Assembly: GCA_902470805.1 (NCBI GenBank)
Contig: CABRHX010000005.1
Coordinates: 33,713-97,712 of the forward strand
DNA length: 64,000 bases
Reading direction: 5' to 3'
Source of the DNA: an uncultured Collinsella sp.
Lineage (GTDB): Bacteria > Actinomycetota > Coriobacteriia > Coriobacteriales > Coriobacteriaceae
The notes beneath the pieces are model-generated. The model had not been told where the DNA came from and made no database searches. It worked only from the letters and a program-made list of their open reading frames with translations. A program made the position numbers and the translations under genes. Below, piece by piece: positions 34,002 to 41,582 of the stretch (position 1 is its first letter; each line of letters opens with the position of its first letter).

Positions 34002-34655
34002 ATGGGTTATTCGATCGTCAACATCCTTGGCGGCCTTCTGATCGTCACGTCCACCATGGTGGTCGTCTCCAAGAACATCAAGCATGCCATCAACTGGTAT
34101 GCGGTGCAGTCGCTGGTGCTCGTGGGACTGCTCGCTACGCTCGGTGCCACCACCGGTGCGCAGGAGCTGCTTATGTGGGCCGGATCTGCCTTTATCACCA
34201 AGGTCGTCCTGGTCCCTTATATCCTCAACCGCGCATACAAGAAGATGGGCGAGCCGAGCGACGCATCGCTCAAGGCCGGCCTTAAGCCCGCGTGGGCCAT
34301 CTGCATCATCGCCGTGGAGGTCGCGATCTGCTTTGCCGTCGTGACGCAGATCAGCCTGCCCACGGCCGAGGTCGCAACGCCTGCGCTCGCCATTAGCTTC
34401 GCTCACTTCTTTGTGGGCCTCACCTGCATCATCTCGCAGCGCAACATCATGAAGCAGATCTTTGGATACTGCCTTATGGAAAACGGCAGCCATGTGACGC
34501 TTGCGCTTTTGGCGCCCACCGCTCCCGAGATCATCGAGATCGGTATCGCCACCGACGCCATCTTTGCCGTCATCATCATGTCCATCGTCGTGCGTCGCAT
34601 TTGGGACGACTCCCACTCGCTCGATGCGCGCGACCTGTCCGAGCTGAGGGGGTAG
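34002..34655 (+). CDS. hyfE: Hydrogenase-4 membrane subunit HyfE
   Basis: A 217-residue protein with about six hydrophobic segments, almost the length of E. coli HyfE. HyfE resembles NuoK/MrpC in part. Residues such as GLTCIISQRNIMKQIFGYCLMENGSHV are typical. AGGAGG lies 8 nt before the ATG. It is spaced 13 nt from hyfD and 3 nt from hyfF. Confidence 0.92.
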   Translation: MGYSIVNILGGLLIVTSTMVVVSKNIKHAINWYAVQSLVLVGLLATLGATTGAQELLMWAGSAFITKVVLVPYILNRAYKKMGEPSDASLKAGLKPAWAICIIAVEVAICFAVVTQISLPTAEVATPALAISFAHFFVGLTCIISQRNIMKQIFGYCLMENGSHVTLALLAPTAPEIIEIGIATDAIFAVIIMSIVVRRIWDDSHSLDARDLSELRG

Positions 34656-34658
34656 TCC

Positions 34659-36218
34659 ATGGAAACGTTGATTCTCGCCCTGCTCGCGACTCCTTTGGTG
34701 TTCTCGCTGGTCATGGCGTTTTTGCCCAAGAACACGTCCTATAACGTGTTTGCCGGTCTCAACCTGGTCTCCGTCGCAGCCGTCCTGGTGCTGTCGATTA
34801 TGACGGCCGGTGACGTCCTTATGAGCGGCGAAACCGCGAGCGCTCTTGGCCTGTGGTTCCACCTCGATTCGCTGGGCGCCATCTTTGTGCTGCTCATCGG
34901 CTTTATCGGTTTTCTTACGGGGCTGTTCTCGCTGCCCTATGTAAAGGCCGATATCGAGGAGGGCTCCATGCCCGCCGAGCGCGCCAAGCAGTATTTTGCG
35001 CTGTTTAGCCTGTTTGTGTTCACCATGCTGCTCGCGTGCCTGTCCAACAACATGATCCTCACGTGGGCCGCCGTGGAGGCAACCACACTTTCCACCGTGT
35101 TCCTCGTGGGTATCTACAAGAACAAGACGGCCCTCGAGGCTTCTTGGAAGTACGCGATGGTCTGCACCGCCGGCGTGGCCTTTGGCCTGTTCGGTACGCT
35201 GCTGATCTACGCCAACGCCGCCGACGTGATTCCCAATGCCCACGAGGCCGCATTCCTGTCGTGCGTGCTGCCGTATGCCGACCAGTTCGACCCGACGCTC
35301 ATGCGCCTCGCCTTTGCGTTTGTCGTGATCGGCTTTGGCACCAAGGCCGGCCTGTTCCCCATGCACACTTGGCTGCCCGATGCCCACTCCCAGGCCCCGA
35401 GCCCTGTCTCGGCCCTGCTCTCGGGCGTGCTGCTTAAGTGCGCCATGCTTGTGATCATGCGCTTCTACGGCTTTACCATCCAGGCCGTGGGCGCCGAGTA
35501 TCCGCAACTTTTGCTGCTGATCGTCGGCACGCTGTCCATTTTGGTGGCGGCACTTTCGATGTTTCGCCAGGACGACCTCAAGCGCCGCTTTGCGTATTCG
35601 TCTGTGGAGAACGTGGGCGTTATCGCCCTGTGCCTGGGTATCGGTGGCCCGCTGGGTATCGCTGCGGCCCTGCTGCACTGCGTGTTCCACGGCTTTACCA
35701 AGACGCTTGCCTTCTGCGTGTCCGGCAACATCCAGCACGCCTTTGGCACGCGTAGCCTGGCCAAGATCCAGGGCGTCGTCGAGGTTGCGCCCGCAACCGC
35801 CGCGCTCGCCATCCTGGCGCTGCTCGGTCTTGGTGCTTTCCCGCCCTTTGGCATGTTTATCTCCGAGTTCCTGACTTTTGTCGCCGGTGTTACCGCCGGT
35901 CCCATGTGGCTGGTCGTCGTGGTCGCCCTCGGTCTTACCGTGGCCATATCCGCGCTCACCCGCATCGCCCTCAAGTCGGTATTCGGCCATGCGCCCCAGG
36001 GCATGGATAAGCATGAGGCCCCGGTGCTCATGCTTATCCCCGAAATTATCCTGGCTGTCATGATCTTGTGGTTTGGCATCGCCACCCCGCTGCCCCTCGT
36101 GCACGGTGTGGAGACTGCGACCGGCATCGTGCTCGAGCAGGGCACCGAGGAACTTCACGCGACGCCGATGTACCGCGCTGTGTTCGGTACCGAGACCGCT
36201 CAGAGCGAGGTGGAGTAA
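34659..36218 (+). CDS. hyfF: Hydrogenase-4 membrane subunit HyfF
   Basis: A 519-residue antiporter-like membrane protein of the NuoL/M/N group, third in this complex with HyfB and HyfD. Marks are WAAVEATTLSTVFLVGIY, GTKAGLFPMHTWLPDAHSQAPSPVSALLSG, RFAYSSVENVGVIALCLG and CVFHGFTKTLAFCVSGNI. It belongs to the proton-translocating arm. The ATG follows hyfE by 3 nt after GAGGGGG. Confidence 0.93.
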   Translation: METLILALLATPLVFSLVMAFLPKNTSYNVFAGLNLVSVAAVLVLSIMTAGDVLMSGETASALGLWFHLDSLGAIFVLLIGFIGFLTGLFSLPYVKADIEEGSMPAERAKQYFALFSLFVFTMLLACLSNNMILTWAAVEATTLSTVFLVGIYKNKTALEASWKYAMVCTAGVAFGLFGTLLIYANAADVIPNAHEAAFLSCVLPYADQFDPTLMRLAFAFVVIGFGTKAGLFPMHTWLPDAHSQAPSPVSALLSGVLLKCAMLVIMRFYGFTIQAVGAEYPQLLLLIVGTLSILVAALSMFRQDDLKRRFAYSSVENVGVIALCLGIGGPLGIAAALLHCVFHGFTKTLAFCVSGNIQHAFGTRSLAKIQGVVEVAPATAALAILALLGLGAFPPFGMFISEFLTFVAGVTAGPMWLVVVVALGLTVAISALTRIALKSVFGHAPQGMDKHEAPVLMLIPEIILAVMILWFGIATPLPLVHGVETATGIVLEQGTEELHATPMYRAVFGTETAQSEVE

Positions 36219-36221
36219 CGA

Positions 36222-37994
36222 ATGATTGAAACTGAGAACAAGGTGTATGCCCGTCGCTGCGAGAGCCATGTCGAGGCCCTGCGCCACGCCGTTCCGGGCT
36301 GCATCGAGAAGGTCGAGTGGCAGTGCGAGGACCAGCTGACGATTACCGTCAAGCAGGACAAGCTGCCCGAGGCCGTCCACTACCTGTATTACGAGCGCTA
36401 CGGCTGGATCCCCGTGATCATCGGCAACGATGAGCGCAGTCTGTGCGGCCGCTACGCCGTGTACTACGTCATCTCCATGGAGGGGGAGGATCCCGGCTGG
36501 GTGACCGTCCGCGCCGAGGTCGATCCCGCCAAGATGACGTTCCCGTCCGTGACGCCGTTCGTCCCCGCCTGCGTGTGGGGCGAGCGCGAGCTTCGCGACA
36601 TGTTCGGCCTGATCCCCGAGGGTCTGCCCGATCGTCGCCGCCTGGTGCTGCCCGACGATTGGCCCAGCGGCCTGTACCCGCTGCGCAAGGACTCCATGGA
36701 CTACCGCTTCCGTCCCGCTCCCGCGAGTGACATGGAAAACTACGAGTTCTTGGCCGATACCAAGGGCAAGGAGACGACGCTCGTCCCCATGGGGCCGCTG
36801 CACATTACCTCCGACGAGCCCGGCCACTTCCGCCTGTTCGTCGAGGGCGAGACGATCGTCGACGCCGACTACCGTCTGTTCTACGTGCACCGCGGCATGG
36901 AGAAGGTTGCCGAGACGCGCCTGAACTATGACGCCGTGACGTTCCTCGCCGACCGCATCTGCGGCATCTGCGGCTGTGCCCACTCGGTGGCCTATGCCGA
37001 GTCCGTCGAGCGCGCCCAAGGCATCCATGTCCCGCCGCGCGCCCAGTACATCCGCGCAATCATGCTCGAGGTCGAGCGCCTGCACTCGCATCTGCTCAAC
37101 ATTGGCCTGGCGTCGCACTACACGGGCTTCGACTCCGGCTTCCAGCAGTTCTTCCGCGTCCGCGAGAAGTCCATGGACCTGGCCGAGAAGCTCTCCGGTC
37201 ACCGCAAGACCTACGGCCTCAACGTGATCGGCGGTGTGCGTCGCGACATTTTGGCCGAGCAGAAGCTCTCCACGCTCACGACCATCCACCAGCTGCGCTC
37301 CGAGGTTCAGGAGCTCGTCGACGTCTTGCTCTCCACGCCCAACTTTATTGAGCGCACGAGCGGTATCGGCATTCTGGACCGCAAGATCGCACGCGACTTC
37401 TCGCCGGTCGGCCCGCTCATGCGTGGCTCGGGCTATGCCCGCGACGTGCGCTTTGACCATCCCTTCGACGGCTACGCCGATCCGGACGTCCAAAAGATGC
37501 ACGCCGCCACGGCCGACACCTGCGATGCCTTCGGCCGTACCGCCGTTCGCATCCAGGAGGTCTACGATTCGATCGACATGATCGAGACCATGCTCGAGAA
37601 CTGCCCGTCGGGCCCCATCCTCACCACGGATTGGGAGTACACCCCGCACAAGTACGCCATCGGCGCCACCGAGGCGCCGCGCGGCGAGGACGTGCACTGG
37701 GCGATGCTCGGCAACAACCAGAAGTGCTACCGCTGGCGCGCCAAGGCCGCCACGTACAGCAACTGGCCGGTCCTGCGCTACATGTTCCGCGGCAACACCG
37801 TGGGCGATGCGGCGCTGATCGTCGGCTCGCTCGACCCGTGCTACTCCTGCACCGACCGCGTGACGGTGACCGATGTCGCCGCCAAGCGCGACCACGTGCT
37901 CGACAAGGAGCAGTTCGAGAACGTCTGGCGCGACAAGTCGCCGCTTGCGGGCGAGGGCACCATGGCCGCCCCGCTCGATGAGGAGGCGCTCTAA
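36222..37994 (+). CDS. hyfG: Hydrogenase-4 large subunit HyfG ([NiFe] catalytic)
   Basis: A 590-residue fusion of an N-terminal NuoC-like domain (about residues 1-175, ending with the ELRDMFGL region) and a NuoD-like [NiFe] hydrogenase large subunit. The nickel ligands are RICGICGCAHS and the C-terminal SLDPCYSCTDR. About 45 residues follow the last Cys, the tail expected to be removed by the HycI protease encoded four genes later. It makes H2 from protons. Three nucleotides separate it from hyfF. Confidence 0.95.
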   Translation: MIETENKVYARRCESHVEALRHAVPGCIEKVEWQCEDQLTITVKQDKLPEAVHYLYYERYGWIPVIIGNDERSLCGRYAVYYVISMEGEDPGWVTVRAEVDPAKMTFPSVTPFVPACVWGERELRDMFGLIPEGLPDRRRLVLPDDWPSGLYPLRKDSMDYRFRPAPASDMENYEFLADTKGKETTLVPMGPLHITSDEPGHFRLFVEGETIVDADYRLFYVHRGMEKVAETRLNYDAVTFLADRICGICGCAHSVAYAESVERAQGIHVPPRAQYIRAIMLEVERLHSHLLNIGLASHYTGFDSGFQQFFRVREKSMDLAEKLSGHRKTYGLNVIGGVRRDILAEQKLSTLTTIHQLRSEVQELVDVLLSTPNFIERTSGIGILDRKIARDFSPVGPLMRGSGYARDVRFDHPFDGYADPDVQKMHAATADTCDAFGRTAVRIQEVYDSIDMIETMLENCPSGPILTTDWEYTPHKYAIGATEAPRGEDVHWAMLGNNQKCYRWRAKAATYSNWPVLRYMFRGNTVGDAALIVGSLDPCYSCTDRVTVTDVAAKRDHVLDKEQFENVWRDKSPLAGEGTMAAPLDEEAL

Positions 37995-37995
37995 T

Positions 37996-38712
37996 ATGCT
38001 GAAGCTTTGGAAGGTCAACGCCAAGGCCGGCGACGCGACGGTTAAGTACCCGTTTGCGCCGTTCCCCACTAACAAGGACATGCGCGGCAAGCCCGAGCAC
38101 AATGCCGAGCTCTGCATCGCCTGCGGTGCCTGCGGCGTGGCGTGCCCGGCCGATGCCATCCGCATGGACACCGACCTTGCGGCCGATACCATCACCTGGT
38201 CGATCGACTACGGTCGCTGCATCTTTTGCGGCCGCTGCGAGGAAGCCTGCCCCATGGAGGCCATCAAGCTCACCGAGGAGTTTGAGCTGGCCGTCATGAG
38301 CAAGGACGACCTCACCAGCAAGAGCGTCTATACGCTCGAGCACTGCTCGCGTTGCGGCAAGCCGTTTGCCCCGTACAAGGAGATCGACTACGCTAAGCGC
38401 CTGCTGCAAAAGGCCGGCGGCATGGAGGCCATCCAGGCTGCCCGTACCGTCGGTATGTGCCAGGAGTGCAAGCGCGAGCTCGACGCCCTGCGCGCCGCCT
38501 CGGCCGTAAAGACCGGCAACGCCGCCGGTATGGCTGCCAACGAGACGCTTGCGTCCGGTGAGCCCCAGGGCCCCGGCATGGAGTATCTGGGCGGCCACGG
38601 CGTGAACCCGGAGTATATCGACCGCGAGCTTAACCCCGATGCGCCCGAGATTCCCGCCGGTCCGGCGCCGGTCGAGGGCATCATCATGGATTTTGAAACG
38701 AAGGAGGAGTAA
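37996..38712 (+). CDS. hyfH: Hydrogenase-4 iron-sulfur subunit HyfH
   Basis: A 238-residue NuoI-like ferredoxin. Two [4Fe-4S] sets are seen, CIACGACGVACPADA and CIFCGRCEEACPMEA, followed by SRCGKPF and MCQECKREL, a further Cys pair. It is about 55 residues longer than E. coli HyfH; the extra C-terminal part is acidic with many Pro and Gly. It carries electrons between HyfA and the small subunit. It starts 1 nt after hyfG. Confidence 0.9.
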   Translation: MLKLWKVNAKAGDATVKYPFAPFPTNKDMRGKPEHNAELCIACGACGVACPADAIRMDTDLAADTITWSIDYGRCIFCGRCEEACPMEAIKLTEEFELAVMSKDDLTSKSVYTLEHCSRCGKPFAPYKEIDYAKRLLQKAGGMEAIQAARTVGMCQECKRELDALRAASAVKTGNAAGMAANETLASGEPQGPGMEYLGGHGVNPEYIDRELNPDAPEIPAGPAPVEGIIMDFETKEE

Positions 38713-38714
38713 CC

Positions 38715-39497
38715 ATGGCCGAACCCACGCTTTTGCCCGAGCGGCTTCAGTACCGCCCGACCAAGATCGAGCTCGACGAGAGCATCGAGAAGGCCAAGGC
38801 GACCCTTCTTAAGAAGATCAAGCGCTCGGTGTACGTCTACCGCGTTGACTGCGGCGGCTGCAACGGCTGCGAGATCGAGATCTTCGGTTCCATCACGCCC
38901 GTCTTTGACGTCGAGCGCTTTGGCATCAAGGTCGTGCCCTCGCCCCGTCACGCCGACGTGCTGCTGTACACCGGCGCCGTGACGCGTGCCATGCGCATGC
39001 CGGCCCTGCGCGCCTTTGAGGCCGCACCCGATCCCAAGATCGTGGTGTCCTATGGCGCGTGCGGCTGCACCGGCGGTATCTTCTACGACAACTACTGCGT
39101 CTGGGGCGGCACGGACAAGATTCTGCCGGTCGACGTCTACATTCCCGGCTGCCCGCCCAGCCCTGCGCAGACCGTCTACGGCTTTGCCATGGCGCTCGGT
39201 CTGCTGGACCAAAAGCTCCATGCCGAGACCACGGTGGAGGCCGCCGGCGAGCAGGCCGATATCCTGCATCCCGGCGTGCCGTACAAGCTGCGCGTTGCCA
39301 TTGAGCGCGAGGCTCGCGCCATGAGCGGCTACCGTTACGGCCGCGACCTGGCCAACGAGTTTATGGATACGCTCGAGGGCGCGCCCAAGGGCGATATCCG
39401 CGGTGCCATGGCGCTGCTCATCGACAAGCAGGACGATCCGCGCCGCGTTGAGGTCTACTCGGCGCTGCAGGATCTGGTGCTGGCCGGAGGTCGCTAG
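38715..39497 (+). CDS. hyfI: Hydrogenase-4 small subunit HyfI
   Basis: A 260-residue NuoB-like subunit with Cys at DCGGCNGCEIE, YGACGCTGG and PGCPPSPAQT, holding the proximal [4Fe-4S] cluster beside the nickel site of HyfG. Cytoplasmic side of the membrane complex. GAAGGAGGAG lies before the ATG, which follows the hyfH stop by 2 nt. Confidence 0.93.
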   Translation: MAEPTLLPERLQYRPTKIELDESIEKAKATLLKKIKRSVYVYRVDCGGCNGCEIEIFGSITPVFDVERFGIKVVPSPRHADVLLYTGAVTRAMRMPALRAFEAAPDPKIVVSYGACGCTGGIFYDNYCVWGGTDKILPVDVYIPGCPPSPAQTVYGFAMALGLLDQKLHAETTVEAAGEQADILHPGVPYKLRVAIEREARAMSGYRYGRDLANEFMDTLEGAPKGDIRGAMALLIDKQDDPRRVEVYSALQDLVLAGGR

Positions 39498-40079
39498 ATG
39501 GAGCTCACGGACCGCTCTGGTTACTTTGCGGGCCCCGGTATGCTCGGCGGCTCCTTTGGCGACGCCTCGCGCGCAAGCGTCGAGGCCGCCGAGGGCGTCG
39601 CCGACCCCTGCCTGGGCCATGCGCCCGACCAGGTGGTCTTCTACGAGCTCACGCGTAAGTTTGTGGAGACCGAGGAAGACGTTCCCCAGGAGGCCTGCGA
39701 CGTGCTGTACTACACGCTCGCCGTGGGCCACCACACCGGCGTGCTCGACTGCTTTGAGCCGCGCCTGTCGGTGCCGGTGGACGTGTTTTATTCGCTCGTC
39801 GACGCGCTGCCGGAGGGGGAGGCCAAAACCAAGTTCGAGGCCATCCGCTCCTTTGGTGAGTGCCAGCTCGACAAGGCGGCGGTGCCGTCACTGCTCGAGG
39901 CCTGCGATGCGCTGCTCGACGAGCGCGGTTTTCGCGGGTCGGCCAAGGCCGGCATCTCGGTGTTCGACGACGACTTTGGCCTGCATGCCCAGCAGGTCGC
40001 GTTCTTAATGAAGTTTCGCGATCTGGTTGAGCGCGTGCGCGATGTGTCGGGCGTGTATCTGACGGGAAGGTTGCAGTAA
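39498..40079 (+). CDS. hyfJ: Formate hydrogenlyase maturation protein HyfJ/HycH-like
   Basis: A 193-residue protein whose core, VVFYELTRKFVETEED and VLYYTLAVGHHTGVLDCF, matches the HycH/HyfJ family needed for assembly of the large subunit. E. coli members are about 136 residues; this one has an N-terminal extension of about 45 residues (GPGMLGGSFGDASRAS...) and a longer C-terminus. It abuts hyfI and overlaps hycI by 1 nt. Confidence 0.85.
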   Translation: MELTDRSGYFAGPGMLGGSFGDASRASVEAAEGVADPCLGHAPDQVVFYELTRKFVETEEDVPQEACDVLYYTLAVGHHTGVLDCFEPRLSVPVDVFYSLVDALPEGEAKTKFEAIRSFGECQLDKAAVPSLLEACDALLDERGFRGSAKAGISVFDDDFGLHAQQVAFLMKFRDLVERVRDVSGVYLTGRLQ

Positions 40080-40582
40080 TGGGTCGCGTTGTGGATGGCC
40101 GTGTGAACGGCGCCCCGTTTGCGGGTATCGTGCTCACGGCGGGAAGCGTGCTGCGTGCCGACGATGCCGCCGGCCCCGTGCTCTCCAAAAAGATGGAGGA
40201 CGCGCCCATCGCCGGTTGGTACACCATCGACGGTGGGCAAACGCCCGAGGATGACATCATCGAGGTCAAGCGCGAGCGTCCGCCTCGCCTGGTCTTGGTC
40301 GATGCCGCCGACATGGCATTGCCCGTCGGGTCCATCCGCTTGCTCGACAAGCGCGATGTGGCCCGCAAGTCTATGTTCACCACGCATTCGCTTCCCTTGT
40401 CGATTCTGATCGAAGAGATTGAGCAATCGTGCGAAGATATCGTCTTCATAGGGATTCAGCCGGGCGATACGGAGTTCTACAACCCCATGTCCCCGGAGGT
40501 CTTTGAGGCCGTCGACGCCGTGTACAACGCCGTGGCCGCCAACGACTTTTCCCACTTTGTCCGCTTGGGGCAGGAGCTATAG
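40079..40582 (+). CDS. hycI: Hydrogenase maturation protease HycI
   Basis: A 167-residue endopeptidase that trims the C-terminus of the [NiFe] large subunit HyfG after nickel insertion. The metal-sensing acidic residues are in GSVLRADDAAGP and VLVDAADMAL, and the third motif is FTTHSLPLSIL. Slightly longer than E. coli HycI. Its TAATG overlap with hyfJ and place before the formate channel gene fit the operon. Confidence 0.92.
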   Translation: MGRVVDGRVNGAPFAGIVLTAGSVLRADDAAGPVLSKKMEDAPIAGWYTIDGGQTPEDDIIEVKRERPPRLVLVDAADMALPVGSIRLLDKRDVARKSMFTTHSLPLSILIEEIEQSCEDIVFIGIQPGDTEFYNPMSPEVFEAVDAVYNAVAANDFSHFVRLGQEL

Positions 40583-40621
40583 CGGCGCTTGCCTCTGCTG
40601 AATAGGAAAGAAGTGATTGAC

Positions 40622-41461
40622 ATGGCAGATTCCAAGGCAGAATATCCCGCTCCCGATTGCCTGGCGCCCGCCGCGATCGAGGCCAAGACTGAGGCCGCCG
40701 GCGTGACCAAGGCTAACCTGCCGGTCGCTAAGGCCTTTCTGTTGGCAATGTTCGCCGGCGCGTTTATCGCCTTCGGCGGCCTGTTCTTTACCGTGTTTTT
40801 GAGCGACAGCACGCTGGGCTGGGGTGCCCAGCGCGTCGTGGGCGGTCTGTGCTTTTGCCTGGGCCTGGTGCTGGTGCTGGTGTGCGGCGCCGAGCTGTTT
40901 ACCGGCAATTCGCTTATGGTCTGCGCGCTCAAGAGCAAAAAGATCACGCTGGTCCAGATGCTTAAGGCCTGGGTCGTCGTGTGGGTCGGCAATTTTGTCG
41001 GTGCTCTGTTCATCGTCTTTTTGGTGTACATGGCCGGCATCTATAAGCTCAACGGCGAGGCGGTCGCCAACTCCATGGTGAGTGTCGCCGCCGGCAAGGT
41101 GACAGTCGACTGGGTGACGATCTTCTTCCGCGGCATCCTGTGCAACATCTTTGTGTGCCTGGCCGTGTGGATTGGCACTGCGGGCAAGACCGTAGTCGAT
41201 AAGGTTGTGGGCATTTTGCTGCCCATCGCCGCCTTTGTGGCCTGCGGTTTTGAGCACTGCGTTGCCAACATGTACTTTTTGCCCATGGGTGCCGTGATGC
41301 ACGCGTGCGGCTATGGTGCCAAGGTTGCCGGGGCCGATGCGCTCAACGTCGCGGGTATTGCGTTTAATCTATCCGCCGCCACGCTGGGCAACATCGTGGG
41401 CGGCGCGGTTCTGATCGCGCTCGGCTACTGGTTTGTCTACGCCAAGAAGTCCGACGCGTAA
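40622..41461 (+). CDS. focA: Formate/nitrite transporter (FocA-like)
   Basis: A 279-residue FNT-family membrane channel with six helices. Family marks are GAFIAFGGLFF, GAELFTGNSLMVCAL (first re-entrant loop) and GFEHCVANMYFLPMG (second signature with the pore His). Its place at the end of the formate hydrogenlyase operon points to formate import or export. AGGAAAGAAGTG precedes the ATG at 40622. Confidence 0.93.
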   Translation: MADSKAEYPAPDCLAPAAIEAKTEAAGVTKANLPVAKAFLLAMFAGAFIAFGGLFFTVFLSDSTLGWGAQRVVGGLCFCLGLVLVLVCGAELFTGNSLMVCALKSKKITLVQMLKAWVVVWVGNFVGALFIVFLVYMAGIYKLNGEAVANSMVSVAAGKVTVDWVTIFFRGILCNIFVCLAVWIGTAGKTVVDKVVGILLPIAAFVACGFEHCVANMYFLPMGAVMHACGYGAKVAGADALNVAGIAFNLSAATLGNIVGGAVLIALGYWFVYAKKSDA

Positions 41462-41482
41462 AGTACCGTCTGTTTGACGTTG

Positions 41483-41518
41483 GCCTCCCGCGGGGCGTTG
41501 CCGTGCGGGAGGCTTTTT
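41483..41518 (+). terminator. Terminator of the formate hydrogenlyase operon
   Basis: GCCTCCCGC pairs with GCGGGAGGC around a 13-nt loop and is followed by TTTTT. It begins 21 nt after the focA stop. Confidence 0.92.
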
Positions 41519-41582
41519 GGGTCTGGGGCTCGTTGCCGGGCTGTTGGCCTGTTGTGTTTGGCTTGTGAAAGGGGTAATCGAG

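Noticed and set aside
33954..38195. A very long open frame on the minus strand (over 1400 codons) opposite hyfD-hyfH
   Set aside because: It is the antisense of recognised hydrogenase genes, has no family features, and long antisense frames are expected in GC-rich DNA with this codon use.
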